Below, piece by piece: positions 47,120-54,743 of a stretch of 64,000 nt of DNA. The stretch is taken from NCBI RefSeq assembly GCF_013178945.1, contig NZ_JABFDM010000006.1:393233-457232 (forward strand), written 5' to 3'. The notes beneath the pieces were generated by a model that had not been told where the DNA came from, did not search any database, and saw only the letters and a program-made list of their open reading frames with translations. Source of the stretch: Bradyrhizobium aeschynomenes. GTDB lineage: Bacteria; Pseudomonadota; Alphaproteobacteria; Rhizobiales; Xanthobacteraceae. The position numbers were made by a program, and so were the translations under genes. Positions within the stretch are counted from its first letter, which is position 1; each line of letters begins with the position of its first letter.

Positions 47120-47515
47120 TCAGCGGCTGCCCTGCATCCGGAGCATCTGCACCGCACGCTTCATCGCAGCAGCGCGGGTGAACGAGCCCAATACGGCTCC
47201 GGGAAAGCTGCTCTCCTTGCCGGAATCGACGATCGTTCCCGTCATCGTCACCGTGTAGTAGGAGCCCATCGTGTTCATGGCCACGGTCAGCCCCTTGCGC
47301 AAGACGATGTTGGCGACGCTAATGTCTTCGGACAGCGTGACCTGAAATTCGCCAACCGACACCAGCGCCATCCAGCATGGAATCGCGGGGTTAGCGAAGA
47401 AGGTGATCCAGGTGCTGTCGTTGATGTCGAAGGTGGCGGCGGCCTGCGCGCTGCAATCCGTCGTCAGCTGGGTGGTGACGGTCTGATTGGTGAGCTGAGA
47501 TGGTGCAGCGGGCAA
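47120..47515 (-). CDS. single-unit member of the same beta-repeat family
   Basis: TTG 47515 is chosen as start because a GGGAG site lies 5 bp upstream. The 131-aa product aligns with the units of the 251-aa protein: AIPCWMALVS against RIPVWTPVVS, EDISVANIVLRKGLTV against ADITIGATTWRKGITV, YYTVTMTGTIVD against YTVTIISGEIVD, and GAVLGSF against GVTLGIF. It has a C-terminal basic tail (AAMKRAVQMLRMQGSR). There is no signal peptide. It is probably the first gene of the minus cassette, 224 bp upstream of the next gene. Function is unknown. Confidence 0.75.
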   Translation of the reverse strand: MPAAPSQLTNQTVTTQLTTDCSAQAAATFDINDSTWITFFANPAIPCWMALVSVGEFQVTLSEDISVANIVLRKGLTVAMNTMGSYYTVTMTGTIVDSGKESSFPGAVLGSFTRAAAMKRAVQMLRMQGSR

Positions 47516-48088
47516 GGCGGCTCCCGTCCTCGATCAGGCGCGCAGCGTCAAACAACCGTCTGAGATGACGCAATGGATAACTAGCCGCGGTCCGCTGTCG
47601 AGTCCATGTGCAAGCTGGATGCTGTTTGGGCCGCCTTGGACGACGCGCTCGGCGACCTCCCTGGCCGGATATGACCTGCGCAACAATCAGACACGCCCAG
47701 CGGCGTCATTCCGGCGGCTAGCCTGTCGTTGAGAATGGCTCACGCGCTTCCATGCAATGAACGGCCGGTCCCGGCCGGACGCTGCGCCCCCTCGGCGTCG
47801 GAACGTGCTTGATCGGTGCGGTCGCCAGAAGAGCCCGCGGCGAGATGGGCCGGCATGATCGTGCCGCTCACGATCAATCCATTTATATTCAATAGGTTAG
47901 CCACAAGATCACCCCCTTCGGGTAGACCAGGCTTGCCCTCCGTCTTCTCGTGTGGATGGCCGCCGGAATGACCCAAAGACATCTGCTCCGTGGAATCTGC
48001 ACGAACGGACTGGCGATGGATTGCCTGCGGGCACCGGCGTTCCTACAACCGCGCTCATGGATGCAGGGCAGCCCGCCCAGGCTCCCTG
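47516..48088. other. intergenic region with one possible small gene
   Basis: This stretch separates the minus-strand cassette from the divergent acyltransferase gene, and promoters for both should lie here. Apart from the possible small frame at 47740-47982, nothing recognisable is present. Confidence 0.45.
47740..47982 (-). CDS. possible small hypothetical protein
   Basis: This is an 80-codon frame starting at ATG 47982 with a GGAG site 4 bp upstream. The N-terminal half (PEGGDLVANLLNINGLIVSG) looks protein-like, while the C-terminus is low-complexity and polar. There is no family match from memory. It is reported only because the ribosome-binding site is good and the region is otherwise empty; it may be a chance frame. 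Confidence 0.35.
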   Translation of the reverse strand: MSLGHSGGHPHEKTEGKPGLPEGGDLVANLLNINGLIVSGTIMPAHLAAGSSGDRTDQARSDAEGAQRPAGTGRSLHGSA

Positions 48089-49297
48089 ATGCGAGGACGA
48101 TGTCTCCCCGTGAGTGATCAACGTTTCATTGGATCCCTGACCGGCCTGCGCTTCGTCGCGGCCGCAACGGTCGCAGTCGGACACGGCGCACCGTCGTTGG
48201 GGCAAGGCCGGCCGGCGGAGTTGATCGCGCAGGTCAGCAGCATCGGCATGACCATGTTCTTCGTGCTGAGCGGGTTTGTCCTTTGGCTCAATTACGCCGG
48301 ACGCTTTCACGCGGAGCCGGTCGCAGGCGCCATTCGGGAATTCGCGATCGCGCGCTTCGCCCGGCTCTATCCCATGTATGCCGTCCTCGTTGCCGCGATC
48401 GTCACCTACCTCATGCTCGCCCGGGGACTCTCCGCTCCTTCGCTCGGCTTTATTCTGACGATGACGCAGGCCTGGTTTCCCGTTCAGAACGGCACCATGC
48501 TGGTGGCGGTCGTTCCGCCCCTCCAACACCTTTGGTCGATCAGCGTCGAGCTGTTCTTCTACCTGCTTTTTCCGTTCGTCTGCTTTCTGCTGGCCGGCGT
48601 CGTTCGGCTGTCGACGATGATCTGGCTTGCGGCAGCAAACATCCTGGCGTTCGCGCTCACGATCGCGGCATTCTTCACCTATGGCGACGCCATGCTGCGG
48701 GCTCTCGTGCCGAGCCTACAGCACAATGGGATGCAATGGCTGACCTACTACGCGCCCTACCTGCACGTGGCACAGTTTCTGGCCGGGTGCTTTGCGGCCA
48801 TGATCTACCAGAACCGCGCGCGCACCGATCCGGCCCCCACGGAACGACGCTGCGTGACGGTGCTGTTCTGGCTCTCACTCGCGGGTCTGGCCTGCGCGCC
48901 GGCGCTGCTGTTCATGCAACCGCACCTGCCCGACTGGCCGTTTGCGATCGAGCTCAGCGTGCGTCTGATCGAGATCACGGCGTTCTCGATCGTCTTCGTT
49001 GCCACCAGTCGCTACGGTCATGCGCGGTGGCTGTCGTCCCGCGCCATCATCATCGGCGGTGAATGCAGCTATTCGATATACCTGCTGCACCCATTCCTGA
49101 TCCGCCTCGCAATGATCGGCAAGCCCGACCAGCCAGGAGTTCTCGAGCTTGCGCTTCGACTCAGCCTGTTCGTCGCGATTACGACGGCGGTCGCCTGGAT
49201 CACCTACATGGTCGTCGAGGCGCCGTCGCGGGCTTGGATCCGGCGCTCTCTGGGCACCCGTGCGCCGCGCGAGGTGATTCAGGCCAAGGCAAGCTGA
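48089..49297 (+). CDS. acyltransferase-3 family membrane O-acyltransferase
   Basis: The protein is about 402 aa if started at ATG 48089; GTG 48110 is an alternative with GAGG about 14 bp upstream. It shows around ten membrane segments, the early catalytic His in TVAVGHGAP, and the RFARLYPMYA motif, all typical of OafA/NodX-type acyltransferases. These integral inner-membrane enzymes move acetyl or other acyl groups onto cell-surface glycans or lipooligosaccharides. The late motif (GGECSYSIYLLHPFLIR) with its conserved His-Pro also fits. No glycan biosynthesis genes are adjacent, so the acceptor is unknown. Confidence 0.9.
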   Translation: MRGRCLPVSDQRFIGSLTGLRFVAAATVAVGHGAPSLGQGRPAELIAQVSSIGMTMFFVLSGFVLWLNYAGRFHAEPVAGAIREFAIARFARLYPMYAVLVAAIVTYLMLARGLSAPSLGFILTMTQAWFPVQNGTMLVAVVPPLQHLWSISVELFFYLLFPFVCFLLAGVVRLSTMIWLAAANILAFALTIAAFFTYGDAMLRALVPSLQHNGMQWLTYYAPYLHVAQFLAGCFAAMIYQNRARTDPAPTERRCVTVLFWLSLAGLACAPALLFMQPHLPDWPFAIELSVRLIEITAFSIVFVATSRYGHARWLSSRAIIIGGECSYSIYLLHPFLIRLAMIGKPDQPGVLELALRLSLFVAITTAVAWITYMVVEAPSRAWIRRSLGTRAPREVIQAKAS

Positions 49298-49444
49298 CAC
49301 GGCAGCGCGCGTTCTGCGCGGTACCCGGATCCGTGCGTGGCGGCGCGAGGGTGCAGCCTTACCGGCGATTTATGCGGACCATTTTGCGCGAATTTAACAA
49401 GATTGCCGCCAATCTTTCGGACATCCGACGCGGCATGGGATGCA

Positions 49445-49642
49445 ATGGTGATTATTCAGATCAAGGCGACGTGCGAGGCAAACGGTTCGATCCTCGCAGC
49501 CACCAGCTATGACGACACCAATGAGGACGCGCGAGCCGCTGCCGTGATCGGCCTGCTCGAGCAGGTGCTGGCACGCTCGGACGGTACGGACGACCAGCGC
49601 CTGTTCACGTTGGACATCGAGGCCATGTCCGAGCCTCTGTAA
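49445..49642 (+). CDS. small hypothetical protein, 65 aa
   Basis: ATG 49445 (GGGA upstream) is preferred to the longer frame from 49337, whose N-terminal part looks untranslated. The product (MVIIQIKATCEANGSIL, then TNEDARAAAVIGLLEQVLARS) predicts a short strand followed by one helix. It is soluble, with no recognised domain. It resembles the many short conserved proteins of Bradyrhizobium. Confidence 0.55.
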   Translation: MVIIQIKATCEANGSILAATSYDDTNEDARAAAVIGLLEQVLARSDGTDDQRLFTLDIEAMSEPL

Positions 49643-49669
49643 CTCCCCGCCCCGGACCAGGGTCGCCGT

Positions 49670-49909
49670 TCACTTGCTGACGCAAGCCCTTGCCGGGCGG
49701 CTCCATCGGAATGCCGCGCCGCAAGGCGGTCTGGGCCGCGCTCCTGCGGGGCATTCGTTCCATACCGGCGCCCCCTGCTCCCAGCCGTTCACAACACAAC
49801 CGCCGTTGGGAGCGACATGGCACCCAGGCCCACAAGATTCGTTGGCGGCCGACGCACCCGTTCCGGCCGCAAGGCCCGTCGTCAGCACAGCCAGCACTAC
49901 CAGTCTCAT
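49670..49909 (-). CDS. GCG_CRPN-like small secreted Cys-rich protein
   Basis: ATG 49909 gives a 79-aa protein with a signal peptide (VVLAVLTTGLAAGTGASA, cleavage near 22). The mature part has SCGPGCHVAPNGGCVVNGW, close to the GCGPGC...GGC pattern of the GCG_CRPN family common in Bradyrhizobium and relatives. The longer in-frame extension to 50134 lacks coding character. It is a periplasmic protein of unknown function. Confidence 0.7.
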   Translation of the reverse strand: MRLVVLAVLTTGLAAGTGASAANESCGPGCHVAPNGGCVVNGWEQGAPVWNECPAGARPRPPCGAAFRWSRPARACVSK

Positions 49910-50410
49910 TGCTTCGCTCCCTCCACTCCACGGCCGTTCGTCTCCGTTCTCCGCTGAGAACCTCGAGCGCTTCACTCTGTTCCAGCGCTGGTCGCCCAGC
50001 GCGCGCCGCAGTGAGGCACGGTTCTGAAGCGAACCGTTGACCGGACCTGTGACGAAACACCGCGCCGCCCGCCACATGCCCGCCTTGCTCCGTGCACGAC
50101 TGCGCCACAGCCAGCCATCGAAATGGTCTGGCACTCCGTGGCGAGAAGGTTTTCACCATAGTTGAGAACGTTGCGGGGTGCCGCGCCACGGCAGAAAGAC
50201 AAACGTCATCTCTCGCCATCAAATGTAACGAAACGATCCGATTTTCACCGCACCATGGCGACAAGTTCGGAAAAATTGGGACAAGGACAACCGACGGGTT
50301 GGATCGAGGCCTCCTCGGGGAGAAACGGCGCGGACAGCTGACGAAAGATCGGCCACGGGGTTGCGCGCAAATACTCGAATGAAAATGCAAGGGAGCAACG
50401 GGTCGACACC
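49910..50410. other. gene-free stretch upstream of a small-protein pair
   Basis: About 500 bp lie between divergent small genes. The frames in this stretch have no ribosome-binding site or protein-like composition. A relatively AT-rich segment lies at 50200-50270, where a promoter for the plus-strand gene at 50411 is possible. No RNA gene is recognised. Confidence 0.45.
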
Positions 50411-50596
50411 ATGGCTAAGACAATGACGGTTCGCGAAGTCATCGCCAGGTCATATCCCAGTTGGGATTACGCCATGGCCGACCGCTTGATCGCATGGCTG
50501 GATCATTGCGGCTATCAGATCGTCGAGAAGAAGCTGCATGAGTCCGCTGTTCTGCCGGCGGACGACTTGCAGCCGCCCGCGATCAACGCCTGCTGA
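50411..50596 (+). CDS. small protein, first of a paralogous pair
   Basis: The 61-aa protein shares a core with the gene at 50770: VIARSYPSWDYAMADRLIAWL followed by CGYQIVEKK. It is soluble and helical, with no known domain. The conserved Trp, Tyr and Asp spacing suggests a small interaction or regulatory module. Function is unknown. Confidence 0.6.
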   Translation: MAKTMTVREVIARSYPSWDYAMADRLIAWLDHCGYQIVEKKLHESAVLPADDLQPPAINAC

Positions 50597-50769
50597 CCCA
50601 TATCGGCCCGCGTCGCAGAGGGCTCGCTCTGCGTTGCATAGGGCGCGGAGTTCGATGCAGCATCGACGGATCGCGTGGCCCAGGAACCCGCGCGTCGTTG
50701 TGGGGTTCAACAGCGACACCCGACGAGAATTTCTCGAGCATCACGAGATCAGGTCGCGAAGGATTAAGA

Positions 50770-50964
50770 ATGTCTCGCAAGCTCACGCCGCGCCAAGTCA
50801 TCGCACGCTCCTACCCGACATGGGATTATGCCATGGCAGACCGGCTCATCGCCTGGCTGCAGGAATGCGGATATGAGATCGTCGAAAAGGAGACCGTCCA
50901 TCGGGACGCGAGCCTGGTGCCGAACGAGCCGGAGACGGCTGCGTCTCTTGAACGCACGCATTGA
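50770..50964 (+). CDS. small protein, second of a paralogous pair
   Basis: ATG 50770 has an AAGGA site just upstream and aligns with the start of the 61-aa paralogue, so the longer frame from 50698 is rejected. The 64-aa product repeats the core VIARSYPTWDYAMADRLIAWL and CGYEIVEK. The two genes lie 173 bp apart in the same direction, indicating a local tandem duplication. Function is unknown. Confidence 0.65.
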   Translation: MSRKLTPRQVIARSYPTWDYAMADRLIAWLQECGYEIVEKETVHRDASLVPNEPETAASLERTH

Positions 50965-51044
50965 CCTCCCCCACAGCCGGCCCTGACTGCAGGAGAGATC
51001 GGTGATGTCGGTCGGCAAGGTCTTTGCGGCGCCGGACGGCCGGC

Positions 51045-51491
51045 TCAGGCCAGCAGCTGCTTCTCGATTTCGTAGACCGGAAGCTTCACGAGGTCCTTGT
51101 GGACCTCGCCATGCAGCACCTTGCGAACCGCGTCGGAATAATCGGCGCGGATCATGCCGAGCGCGCGTGGCGACGCCACCATCGTTACGGCTTTGGTCTC
51201 GCCTGAAAGTACGGCGTGATGCAGGCGGTCGGCGATCTGCTTGAGGAAGGCCCGTTCCGCCTGATCGTGCCAATCGGTCTGCTCCACCGAGCTCCGCGCA
51301 TGGCCGAACGACTGCTGCACCGAACCGGGCGCATCGGCCCCTTGAGCGCTGGTGCGCTCATTCTCATGCTCATGAACCTCCTTGGTGTGCAGGTTCGGAA
51401 ACATGCTGTCGCCGATGTTCTCGAGGATCAGCGCCTTGCGCCCATCGCAAACGACGACCCAGTCACCGGTCCCAACCTTCATCTTGTCCAT
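51045..51491 (-). CDS. host-attachment family protein
   Basis: The 148-aa protein starts at ATG 51491 (ATG 51482 is an alternative); the longer frame to 51554 is not needed. It has the features of the 'protein required for attachment to host cells' family: an N-terminal WVVVCDGRKALILEN strand-turn-strand, a central linker with HEHENERT, a helix EQTDWHDQAERAFLKQIADRL and the late SPRALGMIR segment. The family was named from rhizobial attachment work, but its biochemistry resembles an RNase H/eRF1-like fold and is not settled. The protein is cytoplasmic, with no signal peptide. Confidence 0.8.
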   Translation of the reverse strand: MDKMKVGTGDWVVVCDGRKALILENIGDSMFPNLHTKEVHEHENERTSAQGADAPGSVQQSFGHARSSVEQTDWHDQAERAFLKQIADRLHHAVLSGETKAVTMVASPRALGMIRADYSDAVRKVLHGEVHKDLVKLPVYEIEKQLLA

Positions 51492-51626
51492 GAGCCTACT
51501 CCTTGATCTCAACGACCCCAGCGCCGGGCCGCCTTCGAGTCCCCGCCATGGCACAGCGCGGACATCACTTGGTCATTCCCATGCATCAGCGCCGTCCCTC
51601 GCAGCCGATGCAGCTCCCGCCATGCG

Positions 51627-52040
51627 CTAGAGGCTTTCTTCGAAATCTTCCAGCGAGAGGCCGAACTCCGACAGTGCCTCCTCGAGATAGTCACCGAGCA
51701 TCGGCGTCTCAATGAGATAGCTAGCCGTGCGGTTGTTGTGCGCCTGAGCCGCCTGCGCGCGAAGCTCGTCCCAGTTTTCCAGCGAGCCGTCGCCGCGCCC
51801 CAGCCATGTCAAAGCGACCAAGTCGATCTGCTCATCGACATTGAGGCCCTTGATGAAGCTGACGAGCTCTGATCGGTCCGTGTTCACGCCGCGTCCGCCC
51901 GTTGCCGGAGCCGCGTCGTCGTCGGTGAGATCCGCCAGCAGCTCGGGCTCGGCCGCCTCCATTTCGTACTGATGGGCCTTGGTCACCACGAAGGCGACCT
52001 TCTCCGGCGAGATCGAGAGATTGGGCGGGGTGGTGGTCAT
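51627..52040 (-). CDS. DUF3775-family protein
   Basis: ATG 52040 gives 137 aa. The sequence ISPEKVAFVVTKAHQYE, DRSELVSFIKGLNVDEQIDLVALTWLGRGDG and the tail TPMLGDYLEEALSEFGLSLEDFE are typical of small DUF3775 proteins of alphaproteobacteria. It is acidic, soluble and all-helical. Function is unknown. It lies next to other small accessory genes without clear operon structure. Confidence 0.75.
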   Translation of the reverse strand: MTTTPPNLSISPEKVAFVVTKAHQYEMEAAEPELLADLTDDDAAPATGGRGVNTDRSELVSFIKGLNVDEQIDLVALTWLGRGDGSLENWDELRAQAAQAHNNRTASYLIETPMLGDYLEEALSEFGLSLEDFEESL

Positions 52041-52229
52041 TGAGCGTCTCCCTGGGTCCACGGGGCAACGCGCCCTGGTTCCCATTGAGGTGACGCTAGG
52101 CGCTCCGGACGGAGCGCACTTTGCGCAAGATCAAGGCAGTCTGGCGGCGTCCAAGACGTCGCCGCGCCCGATCTCATTCACGAGGACGGCCGCGAAGACT
52201 CAGCAATGAACGCAGCGAAGGACTCGATA

Positions 52230-52703
52230 TTACCAGGTGGAATAGAAAGCGCCGACGTGCGGTTGCTGCGCCACCAGGATCATCGGCTTGCCAGGATGAG
52301 CTTTCGCGGTCTTCCGCTTCTTGGCGTCCAAGGGCTTGGGCGCAGTCTCCGGAAGCTTGGTCGCCGCCCGAGGCGTTTCGACGCCCACCGCGGCAACGGC
52401 CTGCGGCTTGGTATCGGCGACATTCATCTGGGCGAAGGCGTCGCGCACGTCGCCCTTGGCGGCGGCCGCCACGGGCGCAGGCCGCTCCATTTTGGCAATC
52501 ACCGCAGGCACCGGCGGCGCGACCGACGTGTCCATCACGATCCGCTCTGGCCATTTGCGGGCGGACTGAATGCGTACCGGGGGAAGATCCGAAGCGGAGG
52601 TCAGGGTTGTCGGCAACGGTACGCTGGGAAGCACGGCATCCGCGAGGACCAGCAGCGCGAGCAAAGTACCACCGACGAATAGAAAATAACGCAAGATAGG
52701 CAT
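52230..52703 (-). CDS. single-pass membrane protein with Ala/Pro-rich periplasmic part
   Basis: The 157-aa protein has an N-terminal membrane anchor (YFLFVGGTLLALLVLADAVLP). A low-complexity Ala/Pro/Lys-rich segment follows (PLDAKKRKTAKAHPG). No domain is recognised. It is of the type common in Bradyrhizobium genomes. Confidence 0.62.
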   Translation of the reverse strand: MPILRYFLFVGGTLLALLVLADAVLPSVPLPTTLTSASDLPPVRIQSARKWPERIVMDTSVAPPVPAVIAKMERPAPVAAAAKGDVRDAFAQMNVADTKPQAVAAVGVETPRAATKLPETAPKPLDAKKRKTAKAHPGKPMILVAQQPHVGAFYSTW

Positions 52704-52820
52704 AATTCACCGCTCCGTCGGCCCACCCGAGCCGACCATCCACCTAACGGGGGACCATGACAGTATGTTCCCGGCCCGACCAATCAGGTTCAATGACCGC
52801 GGGAAACTAGCGCGACATAA

Positions 52821-53531
52821 TTAGATTTTCGTCGCTGCAACCAGCGCGCATTTAGCCGTGCTGACGTTAACGTTGACAAATCCGACATGGACCGCGGCGA
52901 AGGTCCTGCGGCCGCCCGAGCGGATTTCTCCAGGCACGACCCGCCGACGATCCGTCACGTGGCTACCATCACGCCGGCTGAAGGCGCAGTTGATTTCGAC
53001 ATCCTTGATGGTGAAGGCGCTCGTGTTCCGCAGCGTGAACGTCACCAGCGCCTTTGATCCGAGACCGCCGCGCCGCCAGGATTGGGAACCGATGCGCAGA
53101 CCGGACAGAGCGGCCGGATCGAACACCGCCGAGGGCGCAGCCTGCATCGCTGGCGCAAGGCTCGCATTGGCATCCATCAGACTCGGGCCCGACCTGACCG
53201 CGGATGGCGGTGCCGGATGTGCGTTGGCGCTGTCCGCCACACCCGGCACCACGGACGCAAAGCCGCGCGACGGCTCTGTTCCATCCTCCTCGCCCTCAAA
53301 CTGTCCGCTCGGGTGATCCAACGTCAGTCGCGCGAGACTGGGATCCGACGGTTCGCCGTCGTCGACCGACATGATCAGCCAGCCGACGGCGCCGCACATG
53401 ATCAACGCGAGCGCCGCAAGGCTGGATACAGCAGCGCCGAGGGGAATGTAAGCGTCGTTGCCTCGGCGCCCCGCTGCCGCCGCGGCACCGCCGAGCTTGA
53501 GTCCTGGCAAACGGAAGAGACCCGCGCTCAT
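52821..53531 (-). CDS. membrane protein with C-terminal FxLYD-like beta domain
   Basis: The 236-aa protein has a membrane segment at 29-55 and a linker. A C-terminal beta-sandwich from about residue 145 contains ALVTFTLRNTSAFTIKDVEINCAF and GEIRSGGRRTFAAVHVGFV. This pattern fits small FxLYD-like periplasmic domains. The domain should be periplasmic. No partner genes are obvious. Confidence 0.68.
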   Translation of the reverse strand: MSAGLFRLPGLKLGGAAAAAGRRGNDAYIPLGAAVSSLAALALIMCGAVGWLIMSVDDGEPSDPSLARLTLDHPSGQFEGEEDGTEPSRGFASVVPGVADSANAHPAPPSAVRSGPSLMDANASLAPAMQAAPSAVFDPAALSGLRIGSQSWRRGGLGSKALVTFTLRNTSAFTIKDVEINCAFSRRDGSHVTDRRRVVPGEIRSGGRRTFAAVHVGFVNVNVSTAKCALVAATKI

Positions 53532-53750
53532 GTCTGCACCATCGGCTGCCCGGCCGGGCGTATGGGAACATCAATCGGCAAACATCGACAGCGTTGCATG
53601 CAAAGCCGACAATTGGAGGGCAGGCCCGGATACAGGTACGTTCGCCGGGCTGGCGCGGCCGGCAACGAGTCGGTAAACATCCGGATCGTTGCCGACGCCT
53701 TGGAAACGCTGCCGCGCCGCAGACGGTTCACTCTTCGAAAGATCTCGACG

Positions 53751-54134
53751 ATGTTGCATGTCACGTGGGACCACATTCATCTGCGCAGCCCGGATCCGGA
53801 AGCGACCGCGAGCTGGCTGCACGAGATGCTCGGCGGCGAGATCGTCCGCCATCCGGGCCGGATCGACGTCAAGCTCGGCGGTGCCAGCGTGTTCATCGCC
53901 AAGGTCGAGCCGGGCGACGGCGTCAACGAACCGCCGCTGACGCCGCACCAGGGCCTGGATCACTTCGGCCTCACCGTGAAGGACATCGACGCCGCAGCCG
54001 CTGCTCTCAAGGCCAAGGGCGTCACCTTCACGACCGAGCCGACCACGATCCGCCCCGGTGTGCGCATCTGCTTCATCCGCGGGCCGCAGGGCATCTCGAT
54101 CGAGCTGCTCGAGCGCGACCAGAAATACGCCTGA
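53751..54134 (+). CDS. VOC (glyoxalase/bleomycin-resistance/dioxygenase) family protein
   Basis: ATG 53751 gives a 127-aa protein, the usual single-domain VOC length; the long upstream extension to 53082 is antisense to another gene. Two beta-alpha-beta-beta-beta modules are visible. Likely metal ligands are His8 or His10 (WDHIHLRS), His71 (GLDHFGLTV) and Glu118 (GISIELLE). Members include glyoxalase I, dioxygenases and resistance proteins, and the substrate cannot be assigned. Confidence 0.85.
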   Translation: MLHVTWDHIHLRSPDPEATASWLHEMLGGEIVRHPGRIDVKLGGASVFIAKVEPGDGVNEPPLTPHQGLDHFGLTVKDIDAAAAALKAKGVTFTTEPTTIRPGVRICFIRGPQGISIELLERDQKYA

Positions 54135-54151
54135 GGCACCGCGCACGCGGA

Positions 54152-54493
54152 CTACGTCATGCTGCCGGGCATGAAGCAGCGGATCGAGAGCCCTTGATAG
54201 CCACGCATCGGCCAGACCATGGTGCGGCCGACGCGGTTGGGCTCCGTGATCACGGCGTCGTCGGGAACGTCGAGCCACTCGCCCTCGATGCGCACGCGGT
54301 AATGGCCGCCTTTGCTCTCCCAGTCGACATCGCTGACGGCGCTGCCGTCGGCATCGGAGCAGCATGGGCCCTTGCCGCTGCGCAAGCCGTCGAACCACGC
54401 CTTCATCTCCGGCGATGAGTTCGCGTACTGGCCTCGATCGCGCGCCAATGACGGCGGAGTGGCCAGCGCAATCAGCAGCGCTGCGCCCGTCAT
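54152..54493 (-). CDS. small periplasmic protein, unknown function
   Basis: ATG 54493 gives 113 aa with a signal peptide (ALLIALATPPSLA). The mature protein has MKAWFDGLRSGKGPCCSDADGSAV, then GHYRVRIEGEWLDVPDDAVI and a single late Cys. This layout is familiar from many Bradyrhizobium genomes as a conserved hypothetical protein. The adjacent Cys pair could bind metal or form a disulfide. It is convergent with the VOC gene. Confidence 0.68.
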   Translation of the reverse strand: MTGAALLIALATPPSLARDRGQYANSSPEMKAWFDGLRSGKGPCCSDADGSAVSDVDWESKGGHYRVRIEGEWLDVPDDAVITEPNRVGRTMVWPMRGYQGLSIRCFMPGSMT

Positions 54494-54743
54494 CGGGATG
54501 GGAGGCTTCCAGCGTCCAGCCTCCTGGCGGCCTGCATCTCGGGGGCGAAGATCGGAACGATCAGCTCGCTGCGGCTCATGGCCGCTGCACACGATCCATT
54601 TGCTCATGTCCATCTGGTCCATCTGGCTCCTGCACCACCTCAGGGTGCACAGATGGAGATGCATCGACCGGGCCAGAATTCGATTCGATCGCGGCTTCGT
54701 GAGAGTCAATCCGGACTTCACGCCGTTACCGCGACATCCGCCC

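Noticed and set aside
53082..53750. Upstream extension of the VOC-protein frame
   Set aside because: It is antisense to the 236-aa membrane protein, and the VOC domain starts at ATG 53751 with the normal family length.
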